A DNA stretch of 64,000 nt from Prosopocoilus inquinatus (taxonomy: Eukaryota; Arthropoda; Insecta; Coleoptera; Lucanidae). The first letter of the stretch is position 1. The number at the start of each line of letters is the position of its first letter. The DNA lies in contig JAYKNF010000013.1 in NCBI GenBank assembly GCA_036172665.1, positions 4,774,001 through 4,838,000 on the forward strand. The letters run 5' to 3'. The notes under the pieces are model-generated. The model made no database searches, had not been told where the DNA came from, and worked only from the letters and a program-made list of their open reading frames with translations. This document shows, one piece after another, positions 1-12,730 of the stretch. A program made the position numbers and the translations under genes.

Positions 1-306
1 TAACACTGATGTGAGATACAAAGTTTACGGACGCAGCAGAAGCTGGAAATAGTTTTAAATGAAACAACACGTATTAGCGTTGTTCCTGTGATGTATCTAA
101 TCCATCCTTACTCATCTATCATGTTATTTGACGTTTGGACGGACTCCAGTAACTCTGTTGTGAGATACAGTTCTCGGACACAGCAGAAGCTGGAAATAGT
201 TTTGAACGAAACAACACGCATTAGCGTTGTTCCTGTGATGCATCTAATCGATCCTTACTCATCTATCATGTTATTTGGCGTTTCGATTGACTCCAGTAAC
301 TCTGAT

Positions 307-3286
307 GTGAGATACAAAGTTTTTGAACGCAGCAGGAGCTGGAAATAGTTTTAAACAAAACAACACGTATTAGCGTTGTTCCTGTGCTGTATCTAATCGA
401 TCCTTACTTATCTATCATGTTATTTGACGTTTCGATGGACTCCAGTAACTCTGATGTGAGATACGACGTTTTCGGACGCAGCAGAAGCTGGAAATAGTTT
501 TAAACGAAACAACACGTATTAGCGTTGTTCCTGTGATGTATCTAATCGATCCTTTCTCATCTATTATGTTATTTGACGTTTGGATGGACACCAGTAACTC
601 TGATGTGAGATACGAAGTTCTCGGACGCAGCAGAAGCTGGAAATAGTTTTAAACGAAACAACACGCATTAGCGTTGTTCCTGCGATGTATCTAATCGATC
701 CTTACTCATCTATCATGTTATTTGGCGTTTCGATGGACTCCAGTAACTTTGATGTGAGATACGACGTTTTCGGACGCAGCAGAAGCTGGAAATAGTTTTA
801 AACGAAACAACACGCATTAGCGATGTTCCTGTGATGTATCTAATCGATCCTTACTCATCTATCATGTTATTTTACGTTTGGATGGACTCCAGTAACTCTG
901 ATGTGAGATACGACGTTTTCGGACGCAGCAGAAGCTGGAAATAGTTTTAAATGAAACAACACGCATTAGCGATGTTCCTGTGATGTATCTAATCGATCCT
1001 TACTCATCTATCATGTTATTTTACGTTTGGATGGACTCCAGTAACTCTGATGTGAGATACAAAGTTTTTGGACGCAGCAGAAGCTGGAAATAGTTTTGAA
1101 CGAAACAACACGTATTAGCGTTGTTCCTGTGATGTATCTAAACGATCCTTACTTAGCTACTATGTTATTTGACGTTTCGATGGACTCCAGTAACTCTAAT
1201 GTGAGATACGAAATTTTCGGACGCAGCAGCAGCAGGAAATAGTTTTAAACGAAACAACACATATTAGCGTTTTTCCTGTGATGTATCTAATCGATCCTTA
1301 CTCATCTATCATGTTATTTGACGTTTGGAAGGACTCCAGTAACTCTGATGTGAGATACAAAGTTCTCGGACGCAGCAGAAGCTGGAAATAGTTTTGAACG
1401 AAGCAACACGTATTAGCGTTGTTCCTGTGATGTATCTAAACGATCCTTACTTATCTAACATATTATATGACGTTTGGATGGACTCCAGTAAGTCTGATGT
1501 GAGATACAAAGTTTTTGGACGCAGCAGCAGCTGGAAATAGTTTTAAACGAAACAACACGTATTAGCGTTGTTCCTGTGCTGTATCTAATCGATCCTTACT
1601 TATCTATCATGTTATTTGACCTTTCGATGGACTCCAGTAACTCTGATGTGAGATACGACGTTTTCGGACGCAGCAGAAGCTGGAAATAGTTTTAAACGAA
1701 ACAACACATATTAGCGTTGTTCCTGTGATGTATCTAATCGATCCTTACTCATCTATCATGTTATTTGACGTTTGGACGGACTCCAGTAACTCTGATGTGA
1801 GATACAAAGTTCTCGGACACTGCAGAAACTGGAAATAGTTTTGAACGAAACAGCACGTATTAGCGTTGTTCCTGTGATGTATCTAAACGATCCTTACTTA
1901 TCTAACATGTTATTTGACGTTTGGATGGACTCCAGTAACTCTAATGTGAGATACGAAATTTTCGGACGCAGCAGCAGCTTAAAATAGTTTTAAACGAAAC
2001 AACACGCATTAGCGTTGTTACTGTGATGTATCTAATCGATCCTTACTCATCTCTCATGTTATTTGGCGTTTCGATGGACTCCAGTAACTTTGATGTGAGT
2101 TACGAAGTTCTCGGACGCAGCTGAAGCCAGAAATAGTTTTAAACGAAACAACACGCATTAGCGTTGTTCCTGTGATGTATCTAATCGATCCTTACTCATC
2201 TATCATGTTACTTGGCGTTTCGATGGACTCCAGTAACTTTGATGTGAGATACGAAGTTCTCGGACGCAGCTGAAGCTAGAAATAGTTTTAAACGAAACAA
2301 CACGTATTAGCGTTGTTCCTGTGATGTATCTAATCGATCCTTACTCATCTATCAAGTTATTTGACGTTTGGATGGACTCCAGTAACTCTGATGTGAGATA
2401 CAATGTTTACGGACGCAGCAGAAGCTGGAAATAGTTTTGAACGAAACAACACGTATTAGCGTTGTTCCTGTGATGTATCTAATCGATCCTTACTTATCTA
2501 CTATGTTATTTGACGTTTCGATGGACTCCAGTAACTTTGATGTGAGATACGAAGTTCTCGGACGCAGCTGAAGCTAGAAATAGTTTTAAAGGTAACAACA
2601 CGCATTAGCGTTGTTCCTGTGATGTATCTAATCGATCCTTACTCATCTATCATGTTATTTGGCGTTTCGATAGACTCCAGTAACTTTGATGTGAGATACG
2701 AAGTTCTCGGACGCAGCTGAAGCTAGAAATAGTTTTAAAGGAAACAACACGCATTAGCGTTGTTCCTGTGATGTATCTAATCAATCCTTACTCATCTATC
2801 ATGTTATTTGGCGTTTCGATGGACTCCAGTAACTTTGATGTGATATACAAAGTTTTTGGACGCAGCAGAAGCTGGAGGTAGTTTTGAACGAAACAACACG
2901 TATTGGCGTTGTTCCTGTGATGTATCTAATCGATCCTTACTTAGCTACTATGTTATTTGACGTTTCGATGGACTCCAGTAACTCTAATGTGAGATACGAA
3001 ATTTTCGGACGCAACAGCAGCTGGAAATAGTTTTAAACGAAACAGCACATATTAGCGTTGTTCCTGTGATGTATCTAATCGATCCTTACTCATCTATCAT
3101 GTTATTTGGCGTTTCGATGGACTCCAGTAACTCTGATGTGAGATACAAAGTTCTCGGACGCAGCAGAAGCTGGAAATAGTTTTGAACGAAACACCACGTA
3201 TTAGCGTTGTTCCTGTGATGTATCTAAACGATCCTTATTTATCTAACATGTTATTTGACGTTTGGATGGACTCCAGTAAGTCTGAT
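307..3286. repeat. Higher-order repeat copy 1 (20 monomers, 2980 bp)
   Basis: The unusual monomer variant with TTTTTGAACGCAGCAGGAG after the anchor lies at 307 and recurs at 3287, exactly 20 x 149 bp later. Other marker variants keep the same step: TTTGGAAGGAC follows positions 1321 and 4301. Monomer order is preserved between copies, so this is a true multi-monomer unit and not simple homogenisation. Confidence 0.9.
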
Positions 3287-6035
3287 GTGAGATACAAAGT
3301 TTTTGAACGCAGCAGGAGCTGGAAATAGTTTTAAACAAAACAACACGTATTAGCGTTGTTCCTGTGCTGTATCTAATCGATCCTTACTTATCTATCATGT
3401 TATTTGACGTTTCGATGGACTCCAGTAACTCTGATGTGAGATACGACGTTTTCGGACGCAGCAGAAGCTGGAAATAGTTTTAAACGAAACAACACGTATT
3501 AGCGTTGTTCCTGTGATGTATCTAATCGATCCTTTCTCATCTATTATGTTATTTGACGTTTGGATGGACACCAGTAACTCTGATGTGAGATACGAAGTTC
3601 TCGGACGCAGCAGAAGCTGGAAATAGTTTTAAACGAAACAACACGCATTAGCGTTGTTCCTGCGATGTATCTAATCGATCCTTACTCATCTATCATGTTA
3701 TTTGGCGTTTCGATGGACTCCAGTAACTTTGATGTGAGATACGACGTTTTCGGACGCAGCAGAAGCTGGAAATAGTTTTAAACGAAACAACACGCATTAG
3801 CGATGTTCCTGTGATGTATCTAATCGATCCTTACTCATCTATCATGTTATTTTACGTTTGGATGGACTCCAGTAACTCTGATGTGAGATACGACGTTTTC
3901 GGACGCAGCAGAAGCTGGAAATAGTTTTAAACGAAACAACACGCATTAGCGATGTTCCTGTGATGTATCTAATCGATCCTTACTCATCTATCATGTTATT
4001 TTACGTTTGGATGGACTCCAGTAACTCTGATGTGAGATACAAAGTTTTTGGACGCAGCAGAAGCTGGAAATAGTTTTGAACGAAACAACACGTATTAGCG
4101 TTGTTCCTGTGATGTATCTAATCGATCCTTACTTAGCTACTATGTTATTTGACGTTTCGATGGACTCCAGTAACTCTAATGTGAGATACGAAATTTTCGG
4201 ACGCAGCAGCAGCAGGAAATAGTTTTAAACGAAACAACACATATTAGCGTTGTTCCTGTGATGTATCTAATCGATCCTTACTCATCTATCATGTTATTTG
4301 ACGTTTGGAAGGACTTCAGTAACTCTGATGTGAGATACAAAGTTCTCGGACGCAGCAGAAGCTGGAAATAGTTTTGAACGAAGCAACACGTATTAGCGTT
4401 GTTCCTGTGATGTATCTAAACGATCCTTACTTATCTAACATATTATATGACGTTTGGATGGACTCCAGTAAGTCTGATGTGAGATACAAAGTTTTTGGAC
4501 GCAGCAGCAGCTGGAAATAGTTTTAAACGAAACAACACGTATTAGCGTTGTTCCTGTGCTGTATCTAATCGATCCTTACTTATCTATCATGTTATTGACG
4601 TTTCGATGGACTCCAGTAACTCTGATGTGAGATACGACGTTTTCGGACGCAGCAGAAGCTAGAAATAGTTTTAAACGAAACAACACATATTAGCGTTGTT
4701 CCTGTGATGTATCTAATCGATCCTTACTCATCTATCATGTTATTTGACGTTTGGACGGACTCCAGTAACTCTGATGTGAGATACAAAGTTCTCGGACACA
4801 GCAGAAGCTGGAAATAGTTTTGAACGAAACAACACGTATTAGCGTTGTTCCTGTGATGTATCTAAACGATCCTTACTTATCTAACATGTTATTTGACGTT
4901 TGGATGGACTCCAGTAACTCTAATGTGAGATACGAAATTTTCGGACGCAGCAGCAGCTGGAAATAGTTTTAAACGAAACAACACATATTAGCGTTGTTCC
5001 TGTGATGTATCTAATCGATCCTTACTCATCTATCATGTTATTTGACGTTTGGACGGACTCCAGTAACTCTGATGTGAGATACAAAGTTCTCGGACGCAGC
5101 AGAAGCTGGAAATAGTTTTGAACGAAACAACACGTATTAGCGTTGTTCCTGTGATGTATCTAAACGATCCTTACTTATCTAACATATTATATGACGTTTG
5201 GATATACTCCAGTAATTCTGATGTGAGATACAAAGTTTTTGGACGCAGCAGCTGCTGGAAATAGTTTTTAACGAAACAACACGTATTAGCGTTGTTCCTG
5301 TGCTGTATCTAATCGATCCTTACTTATCTATCATGTTATTTGACGTTTCGATGGACTCCAGTAACTCTGATGTGAGATACGACGTTTTCGGACGCAGCAG
5401 AAGCTGGAAATAGTTTTTAACGAAACAACAAATATTAGCGTTGTTCCTGTGATGTATCTAATCGATCCTTACTTATCTATCATGTTATTTGACGTTTGGA
5501 TGGACTCCAGTAACTCTGATGTGAGATACGAAGTTCTCGGACGCAGCAGAAGCTGGAAATAGTTTTAAACGAAACAACACGCATTAGCGTTGTTCCTGTG
5601 ATGTATCTAATCGATCCTTACTCATCTATCATGTTATTTGGCGTTTCGATGGACTCCAGTAACTCTGATGTGAGATACAAAGTTTACGGACGCAGGAGAA
5701 GCTGGAAATAGTTTTAAATGAAACAACACGTATTAGCGTTGTTCCTGTGATGTATCTAATCGATCCTTACTCATCTATCATGTTATTTGACGTTTCGATG
5801 GACTCCAGTAACTCTAATGTGAGATACGAAATTTTCGGACGCAGCAGCAGCTGGAAATAGTTTGGGCGGACTCCAGTAACTCTGATGTGAGATACAAAGT
5901 TCTCGGACGCAGCAGAAGCTGGAAATAGTTTTGAACGAAGCAACACGTATTAGCGTTGTTCCTGTGATGCATCTAATCGATCCTTACTCATCTATCATGT
6001 TATTTGGCGTTTCGATTGACTCCAGTAACTCTGAT
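3287..6035. repeat. Higher-order repeat copy 2 (2749 bp, internally deleted)
   Basis: Same monomer order as copy 1 over most of its length, but only 2749 bp to the next marker at 6036. This equals 19 monomers minus 82 bp; the missing 82 bp lie at the truncated monomer near 5860. Markers at 4301 and 7050 give the same 2749-bp step. Confidence 0.85.
5858..5867. other. 82-bp deletion joint inside one satellite monomer
   Basis: Here the sequence passes from GGAAATAGTTT directly to GGGCGGACTCC. An ordinary monomer would have about 82 bp between the TAGTTT and the ACGTTTGG-CGGACTCC parts. GTTT is present at both edges, consistent with slippage or end joining at a 4-base match. Confidence 0.8.
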
Positions 6036-8866
6036 GTGAGATACAAAGTTTTTGAACGCAGCAGGAGCTGGAAATAGTTTTAAACAAAACAACACGTATT
6101 AGCGTTGTTCCTGTGCTGTATCTAATCGATCCTTACTTATCTATCATGTTATTTGACGTTTCGATGGACTCCAGTAACTCTGATGTGAGATACGACGTTT
6201 TCGGACGCAGCAGAAGCTGGAAATAGTTTTAAACGAAACAACACGTATTAGCGTTGTTCCTGTGCTGTATCTAATCGATCCTTACTTATCTATCATGTTA
6301 TTTGACGTTTCGATGGACTCCAGTAACTCTGATGTGAGATACGACGTTTTCGGACGCAGCAGAAGCTGGAAATAGTTTTAAACGAAACAACACGTATTAG
6401 CGTTGTTCCTGTGCTGTATCTAATCGATCCTTTCTCATCTATTATGTTATTTGACGTTTGGATGGACACCAGTAACTCTGATGTGAGATACGAAGTTCTC
6501 GGACGCAGCAGAAGCTGGAAATAGTTTTAAACGAAACAACACGCATTAGCGTTGTTCCTGCGATGTATCTAATCGATCCTTACTCATCTATCATGTTATT
6601 TGGCGTTTCGATGGACTCCAGTAACTTTGATGTGAGATACGACGTTTTCGGACGCAGCAGAAGCTGGAAATAGTTTTAAACGAAACAACACGCATTAGCG
6701 ATGTTCCTGTGATGTATCTAATCGATCCTTACTCATCTATCATGTTATTTTACGTTTGGATGGACTCCAGTAACTCTGATGTGAGATACGACGTTTTCGG
6801 ACTCAGCAGAAGCTGGAAATAGTTTTAAATGAAACAACACGCATTAGCGATGTTCCTGTGATGTATCTAATCGATCCTTACTTAGCTACTATGTTATTTG
6901 ACGTTTCGATGGACTCCAGTAACTCTAATGTGAGATACGAAATTTTCGGACGCAGCAGCAGCAGGAAATAGTTTTAAACGAAACAACACATATTAGCGTT
7001 TTTCCTGTGATGTATCTAATCGATCCTTACTCATCTATCATGTTATTTGACGTTTGGAAGGACTCCAGTAACTCTGATGTGAGATACAAAGTTCTCGGAC
7101 GCAGCAGAAGCTGGAAATAGTTTTGAACGAAGCAACACGTATTAGCGTTGTTCCTGTGATGTATCTAATCGATCCTTACTTATCTATCATGTTATTTGAC
7201 GTTTCGATGGACTCCAGTAACTCTGATGTGAGATACGACGTTTTCGGACGCAGCAGAAGCTGGAAATAGTTTTAAACGAAACAACACATATTAGCGTTGT
7301 TCCTGTGATGTATCTAATCGATCCTTACTCATCTATCATGTTATTTGACGTTTGGACGGACTCCAGTAACTCTGATGTGAGATACAAAGTTCTCGGACAC
7401 TGCAGAAACTGGAAATAGTTTTGAACGAAACAGCACGTATTAGCGTTGTTCCTGTGATGTATCTAAACGATCCTTACTTATCTAACATGTTATTTGACGT
7501 TTGGATGGACTCCAGTAACTCTAATGTGAGATACGAAATTTTCGGACGCAGCAGCAGCTGGAAATAGTTTTAAACGAAACAACACGCATTAGCGTTGTTA
7601 CTGTGATGTATCTAATCGATCCTTACTCATCTCTCATGTTATTTGGCGTTTCGATGGACTCCAGTAACTTTGATGTGAGTTACGAAGTTCTCGGACGCAG
7701 CTGAAGCCAGAAATAGTTTTAAACGAAACAACACGCATTAGCGTTGTTCCTGTGATGTATCTAATCGATCCTTACTCATCTATCATGTTACTTGGCGTTT
7801 CGATGGACTCCAGTAACTTTGATGTGAGATACGAAGTTCTCGGACGCAGCTGAAGCTAGAAAAAGTTTTAAACGAAACAACACGTATTAGCGTTGTTCCT
7901 GTGATGTATCTAATCGATCCTTACTCATCTATCAAGTTATTTGACGTTTGGATGGACTCCAGTAACTCTGATGTGAGATACAATGTTTACGGACGCAGCA
8001 GAAGCTGGAAATAGTTTTGAACGAAACAACACGTATTAGCGTTGTTCCTGTGATGTATCTAATCGATCCTTACTTATCTACTATGTTATTTGACGTTTCG
8101 ATGGACTCCAGTAACTATGATGTGAGATACGAAATTTCCGGACGCAGCAGAAGCTGGAAATAGTTTTAAACGAAACAACACGCATTAGCGTTGTTCCTGT
8201 GATGTATCTAATCGATCCTTACTCATCTATCATGTTATTTGGCGTTTCGATAGACTCCAGTAACTTTGATGTGAGATACGAAGTTCTCGGACGCAGCTGA
8301 AGCTAGAAATAGTTTTAAAGGAAACAACACGCATTAGCGTTGTTCCTGTGATGTATCTAATCAATCCTTACTCATCTATCATGTTATTTGGCGTTTCGAT
8401 GGACTCCAGTAACTTTGATGTGATATAGAAAGTTTTTGGACGCAGCAGAAGCTGGAGGTAGTTTTGAACGAAACAACACGTATTAGCGTTGTTCCTGTGA
8501 TGTATCTAATCGATCCTTACTTAGCTACTATGTTATTTGACGTTTCGATGGACTCCAGTAACTCTAATGTGAGATACGAAATTTTCGGACGCAACAGCAG
8601 CTGGAAATAGTTTTAAACGAAACAACACATATTAGCGTTGTTCCTGTGATGTATCTAATCGATCCTTACTCATCTATCATGTTATTTGGCGTTTCGATGG
8701 ACTCCAGTAACTCTGATGTGAGATACAAAGTTCTCGGACGCAGCAGAAGCTGGAAATAGTTTTGAACGAAACAACACGTATTAGCGTTGTTCCTGTGATG
8801 TATCTAAACGATCCTTATTTATCTAACATGTTATTTGACGTTTGGATGGACTCCAGTAAGTCTGAT
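6036..8866. repeat. Higher-order repeat copy 3 (19 monomers, 2831 bp)
   Basis: Marker variants at 6036 and 8867 are 2831 bp apart, exactly 19 x 149; markers at 7050 and 9881 agree. The stretch around 7785-7880 is the sister of the site where the BEL/Pao insertion lies in copy 4, and it is unoccupied here. Confidence 0.88.
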
Positions 8867-10795
8867 GTGAGATACAAAGTTTTTGAACGCAGCAGGAGCT
8901 GGAAATAGTTTTAAACAAAACAACACGTATTAACGTTGTTCCTGTGCTGTATCTAATCGATCCTTACTTATCTATCATGTTATTTGACGTTTCGATGGAC
9001 TCCAGTAACTCTGATGTGAGATACGACGTTTTCGGACGCAGCAGAAGCTGGAAATAGTTTTAAACGAAACAACACGTATTAGCGTTGTTCCTGTGATGTA
9101 TCTAATCGATCCTTTCTCATCTATTATGTTATTTGACGTTTGGATGGACACCAGTAACTCTGATGTGAGATACGAAGTTCTCGGACGCAGCAGAAGCTGG
9201 AAATAGTTTTAAACGAAACAACACGCATTAGCGTTGTTCCTGCGATGTATCTAATCGATCCTTACTCATCTATCATGTTATTTGGCGTTTCGATGGACTC
9301 CAGTAACTTTGATGTGAGATACGACGTTTTCGGACGCAGCAGAAGCTGGAAATAGTTTTAAACGAAACAACACGCATTAGCGATGTTCCTGTGATGTATC
9401 TAATCGATCCTTACTCATCTATCATGTTATTTTACGTTTGGATGGACTCCAGTAACTCTGATGTGAGATACGACGTTTTCGGACGCAGCAGAAGCTGGAA
9501 ATAGTTTTAAATGAAACAACACGCATTAGCGATGTTCCTGTGATGTATCTAATCGATCCTTACTCATCTATCATGTTATTTTACGTTTGGATGGACTCCA
9601 GTAACTCTGATGTGAGATACAAAGTTTTTGGACGCAGCAGAAGCTGGAAATAGTTTTGAACGAAACAACACGTATTAGCGTTGTTCCTGTGATGTATCTA
9701 ATCGATCCTTACTTAGCTACTATGTTATTTGACGTTTCGATGGACTCCAGTAACTCTAATGTGAGATACGAAATTTTCGGACGCAGCAGCAGCAGGAAAT
9801 AGTTTTAAACGAAACAACACATATTAGCGTTTTTCCTGTGATGTATCTAATCGATCCTTACTCATCTATCATGTTATTTGACGTTTGGAAGGACTCCAGT
9901 AACTCTGATGTGAGATACAAAGTTCTCGGACGCAGCAGAAGCTGGAAATAGTTTTGAACGAAGCAACACGTATTAGCGTTGTTCCTGTGATGTATCTAAA
10001 CGATCCTTACTTATCTAACATATTATATGACGTTTGGATGGACTCCAGTAAGTCTGATGTGAGATACAAAGTTTTTGGACGCAGCAGCAGCTGGAAATAG
10101 TTTTAAACGAAACAACACGTATTAGCGTTGTTCCTGTGCTGTATCTAATCGATCCTTACTTATCTATCATGTTATTTGACGTTTCGATGGACTCCAGTAA
10201 CTCTGATGTGAGATACGACGTTTTCGGACGCAGCAGAAGCTGGAAATAGTTTTAAACGAAACAACACATATTAGCGTTGTTCCTGTGATGTATCTAATCG
10301 ATCCTTACTCATCTATCATGTTATTTGACGTTTGGACGGACTCCAGTAACTCTGATGTGAGATACAAAGTTCTCGGACACTGCAGAAACTGGAAATAGTT
10401 TTGAACGAAACAGCACGTATTAGCGTTGTTCCTGTGATGTATCTAAACGATCCTTACTTATCTAACATGTTGTTTGACGTTTGGATGGACTCCAGTAACT
10501 CTAATGTGAGATACGAAATTTTCGGACGCAGCAGCAGCTGGAAATAGTTTTAAACGAAACAACACGCATTAGCGTTGTTACTGTGATGTATCTAATCGAT
10601 CCTTACTCATCTCTCATGTTATTTGGCGTTTCGATGGACTCCAGTAACTTTGATGTGAGTTACGAAGTTCTCGGACGCAGCTGAAGCCAGAAATAGTTTT
10701 AAACGAAACAACACGCATTAGCGTTGTTCCTGTGATGTATCTAATCGATCCTTACTCATCTATCATGTTACTTGGCGTTTCGATGGACTCCAGTA

Positions 10796-10800
10796 ACTTT
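10796..10800. repeat. Left target-site duplication ACTTT
   Basis: Satellite sequence ending CCAGTAACTTT stops here and is followed by LTR-end sequence TAATATGTTG. The right flank restarts with ACTTTGATGTGAG at 31073. The unoccupied sister sites at about 2240 and 7820 read through as CAGTAACTTTGATGTG with a single ACTTT. Five bases is a usual target duplication size for BEL/Pao integrases. Confidence 0.85.
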
Positions 10801-10878
10801 TAATATGTTGATTCGATATAGTGGACTGTATTTCTTTGTGTTTGTTTGCAGAAAAATTTCGCTGGTACAATTACCTTT
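10801..10878 (-). repeat. LTR 3' half, left terminus of the insertion
   Basis: It begins TAATATGTTGATTCG and matches the end of the LTRs at 15563, 19311 and 25857 in reverse. It stops in the T-rich run near 10872-10880, where the sequence continues as reversed reverse-transcriptase coding DNA. TTTTTTAT is common to both sides of that joint. Confidence 0.85.
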
Positions 10879-12722
10879 TTTTATTATTGAAGATGCGAAA
10901 GAAGATTTTGTTTGATATTCATGAGCCAACTGCTTTAAGCATCTTATGGCTAAATACGGAGCAGATCTAGTGCCGTAGGTAACTGTATTTAAAGTGTAAA
11001 TGGAAATTGGATCGTCTGAACTAAATCTCCAAACAATATTTTGAAGATGTCTGTCATCAGGATGAATGACGACCTGCCTATACATTTTTTCTATATCTGC
11101 CGAAACTGCAAAAGGATGTTGTCTGAATTTTATGAGTATAGAAAATATTTCATTCTGAATGGGTGGCCCTGTAAATTGTAAATCATTAACTGACCAACCT
11201 GAATCAGAATTCGCTGATCCATCAAAGACTACTCTTAGTTTAGTAGTCAAACTTTCTTGTCTAAAAACACCATGATGTGGCAAAAAATATGCTGTATTGG
11301 AAGGAATTAAATTTACTTGAGACATGTGGTTTAAATCTATGTATTCTTTTATGAATTGAGAATATTGAAATTTTAGATTAGAATCGTATGAAAATTTACG
11401 TTCTAATTGTTGTTGACGTTTAATTGATAATGGTTTTGAGTTACCTAAATTAGAAGCAGAATGTTTTAGTGGTATTCGAACAATGAACCGTCCTTCTTCA
11501 TTTCTAGAAAACGTTTCTAGGAAATGTTTTTCGCAATAAACATCATCGGAAGACATAGAATGCTCGTTATTAATTTCCTCTATCTCCCAAAATTTCTGCA
11601 ATTCAGAATCAAGATTGCTGTGAGTTTTAGAAAAATTGCAATGAATTTTTGAAATGGATTCTGAGATGGTACCTGATATAATCCAACCGAATTCTGTGTT
11701 TTGAAGAACTGGCATATTCTTACCCAACTGAATTCTTTGATGATGAAGAATATTCCAAAAAATACCTGCACCAATAAGTACATCTATTTCACTAGGCTCG
11801 GTGAATTGAGGATCTGCCAATTGAATGTTGGCTGGAATATTCCATGAGCTGGTGTTGATAGTGAATGAAGGCAAATTACCTGTAATTGTGGGCAAAATAA
11901 AACAACAAAGATTAGTAGAAAATTCATAATTGAGTGAATATATCACAATGTTGCATTTTTTTTTAATGACTGATGAAACGCCATTGATTCCTCCAATGGT
12001 CATGTTTGTTGAATGTTCTTCTAATCCTAACTTTTTGCAAAATTTTGAAGTAAGAAAATTTGACTGAGAACCACAGTCAAGTAAAGCTTTTGCAGTATGA
12101 ATGTTGCCAAAAACATCTGGAACTAAAATTGATACAGTGGAAAGCAGAACATGTTGATTAGGATAATGACTTGTGAAACTAACTTGTGGCGAAATTGTTG
12201 TTGATGCATTTGGATGAATTGTTTTTGATGTAATTGGTTCACGTGTATATAATAATTCTGGATGAAGTAAAGTGTTATGTTTAGCTTTGCACTTTTTACA
12301 AAATCCAGATCTGCAGTTTTTAGTTGTGTGGCCTGAACGTAAACAGTTATTACAAAGATTCAGCTGCTTTACTGTTTTTAATTTATCTGACAAATTTAAT
12401 TTTAAGAATTTTTCACAATAATAAATTAAATGTGCCCCATTACATACAGGACATTTCACATTTGAGGATATTAACGAAACTTGTTTGATATTATTATGTA
12501 ACTGTTTATGTTCTTTGGCAATTTTATTATGATTGATTTCAAGTGTTTCTAGAAAATCTGCTCTTGAATTCAAAAAACTCTTGAATTCAGAAAGTGTTGG
12601 GAAATTATTGCCTGTTTTAACTTTTTCCCATTCCCGAACAGTAAATTTGTCTAATTTTGACGTAATTAAAAATATCAACAAAGTGTCCCAATGTTCTGTT
12701 GGTTGTTCTAGTGTTTGAAGAG
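10873..12722 (-). pseudogene. BEL/Pao gag-pol fragment, inverted (Gag to mid-RT)
   Basis: Read on the minus strand this is open from about residue 251 to residue 866 of the 1729-residue polyprotein found intact at 20393-25582. It carries the end of the DUF1759 Gag region, three zinc-binding clusters (including a CX2CX4HX4C knuckle), the DUF1758 retropepsin-like region with LLDCGSQ, and the first half of the reverse transcriptase up to just before the YVDD catalytic box. The frame then runs into antisense LTR sequence, adding about two dozen unrelated residues. It lacks the native start and everything after RT motif C. It is a non-functional fragment; two ORFs of 61 and 67 residues in other frames are shadows. 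Confidence 0.9.
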
Positions 12723-12730
12723 CTCTTCAA
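12715..12730. repeat. Perfect 16-bp palindrome at an inversion joint
   Basis: TTGAAGAGCTCTTCAA reads the same on both strands. It joins inverted gag sequence (ending AAGAGCTCTT near residue 251) to forward RT sequence (starting TCTTCAATAATAAA near residue 862). The intact element has a 10-bp palindrome AAGAGCTCTT at the gag position, so the joint extends an existing symmetric site. Confidence 0.85.

Larger units (their letters stand above)
1..10800. repeat. 149-bp tandem satellite array, left block
   Basis: The anchor GTGAGATAC recurs every 149 bp (for example at 11, 160, 307 and 456; the 160-to-307 step is 147 because two bases are lost). Monomers are head-to-tail and differ by a few substitutions in a variable patch just after the anchor. 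Each monomer also contains TCTAATCGATCCTTAC, CTCCAGTAA and GGAAATAGTTTT. No gene is present in this 10.8 kb; stops occur in all frames within one or two monomers. The monomer length is close to one nucleosome core (147 bp), which is common for centromeric satellites (inference). Confidence 0.97.

Noticed and set aside
88..348. 86-codon ORFs in the satellite (also at 35275, 39390, 44547, 49313, 56015)
   Set aside because: They span less than two monomers, arise where a two-base deletion joins frames, and recur only because the monomers recur. No domain, no codon bias.
1..10800. CRISPR array
   Set aside because: The repeat has no unique spacers; the full 149 bp is repeated, as in a satellite.
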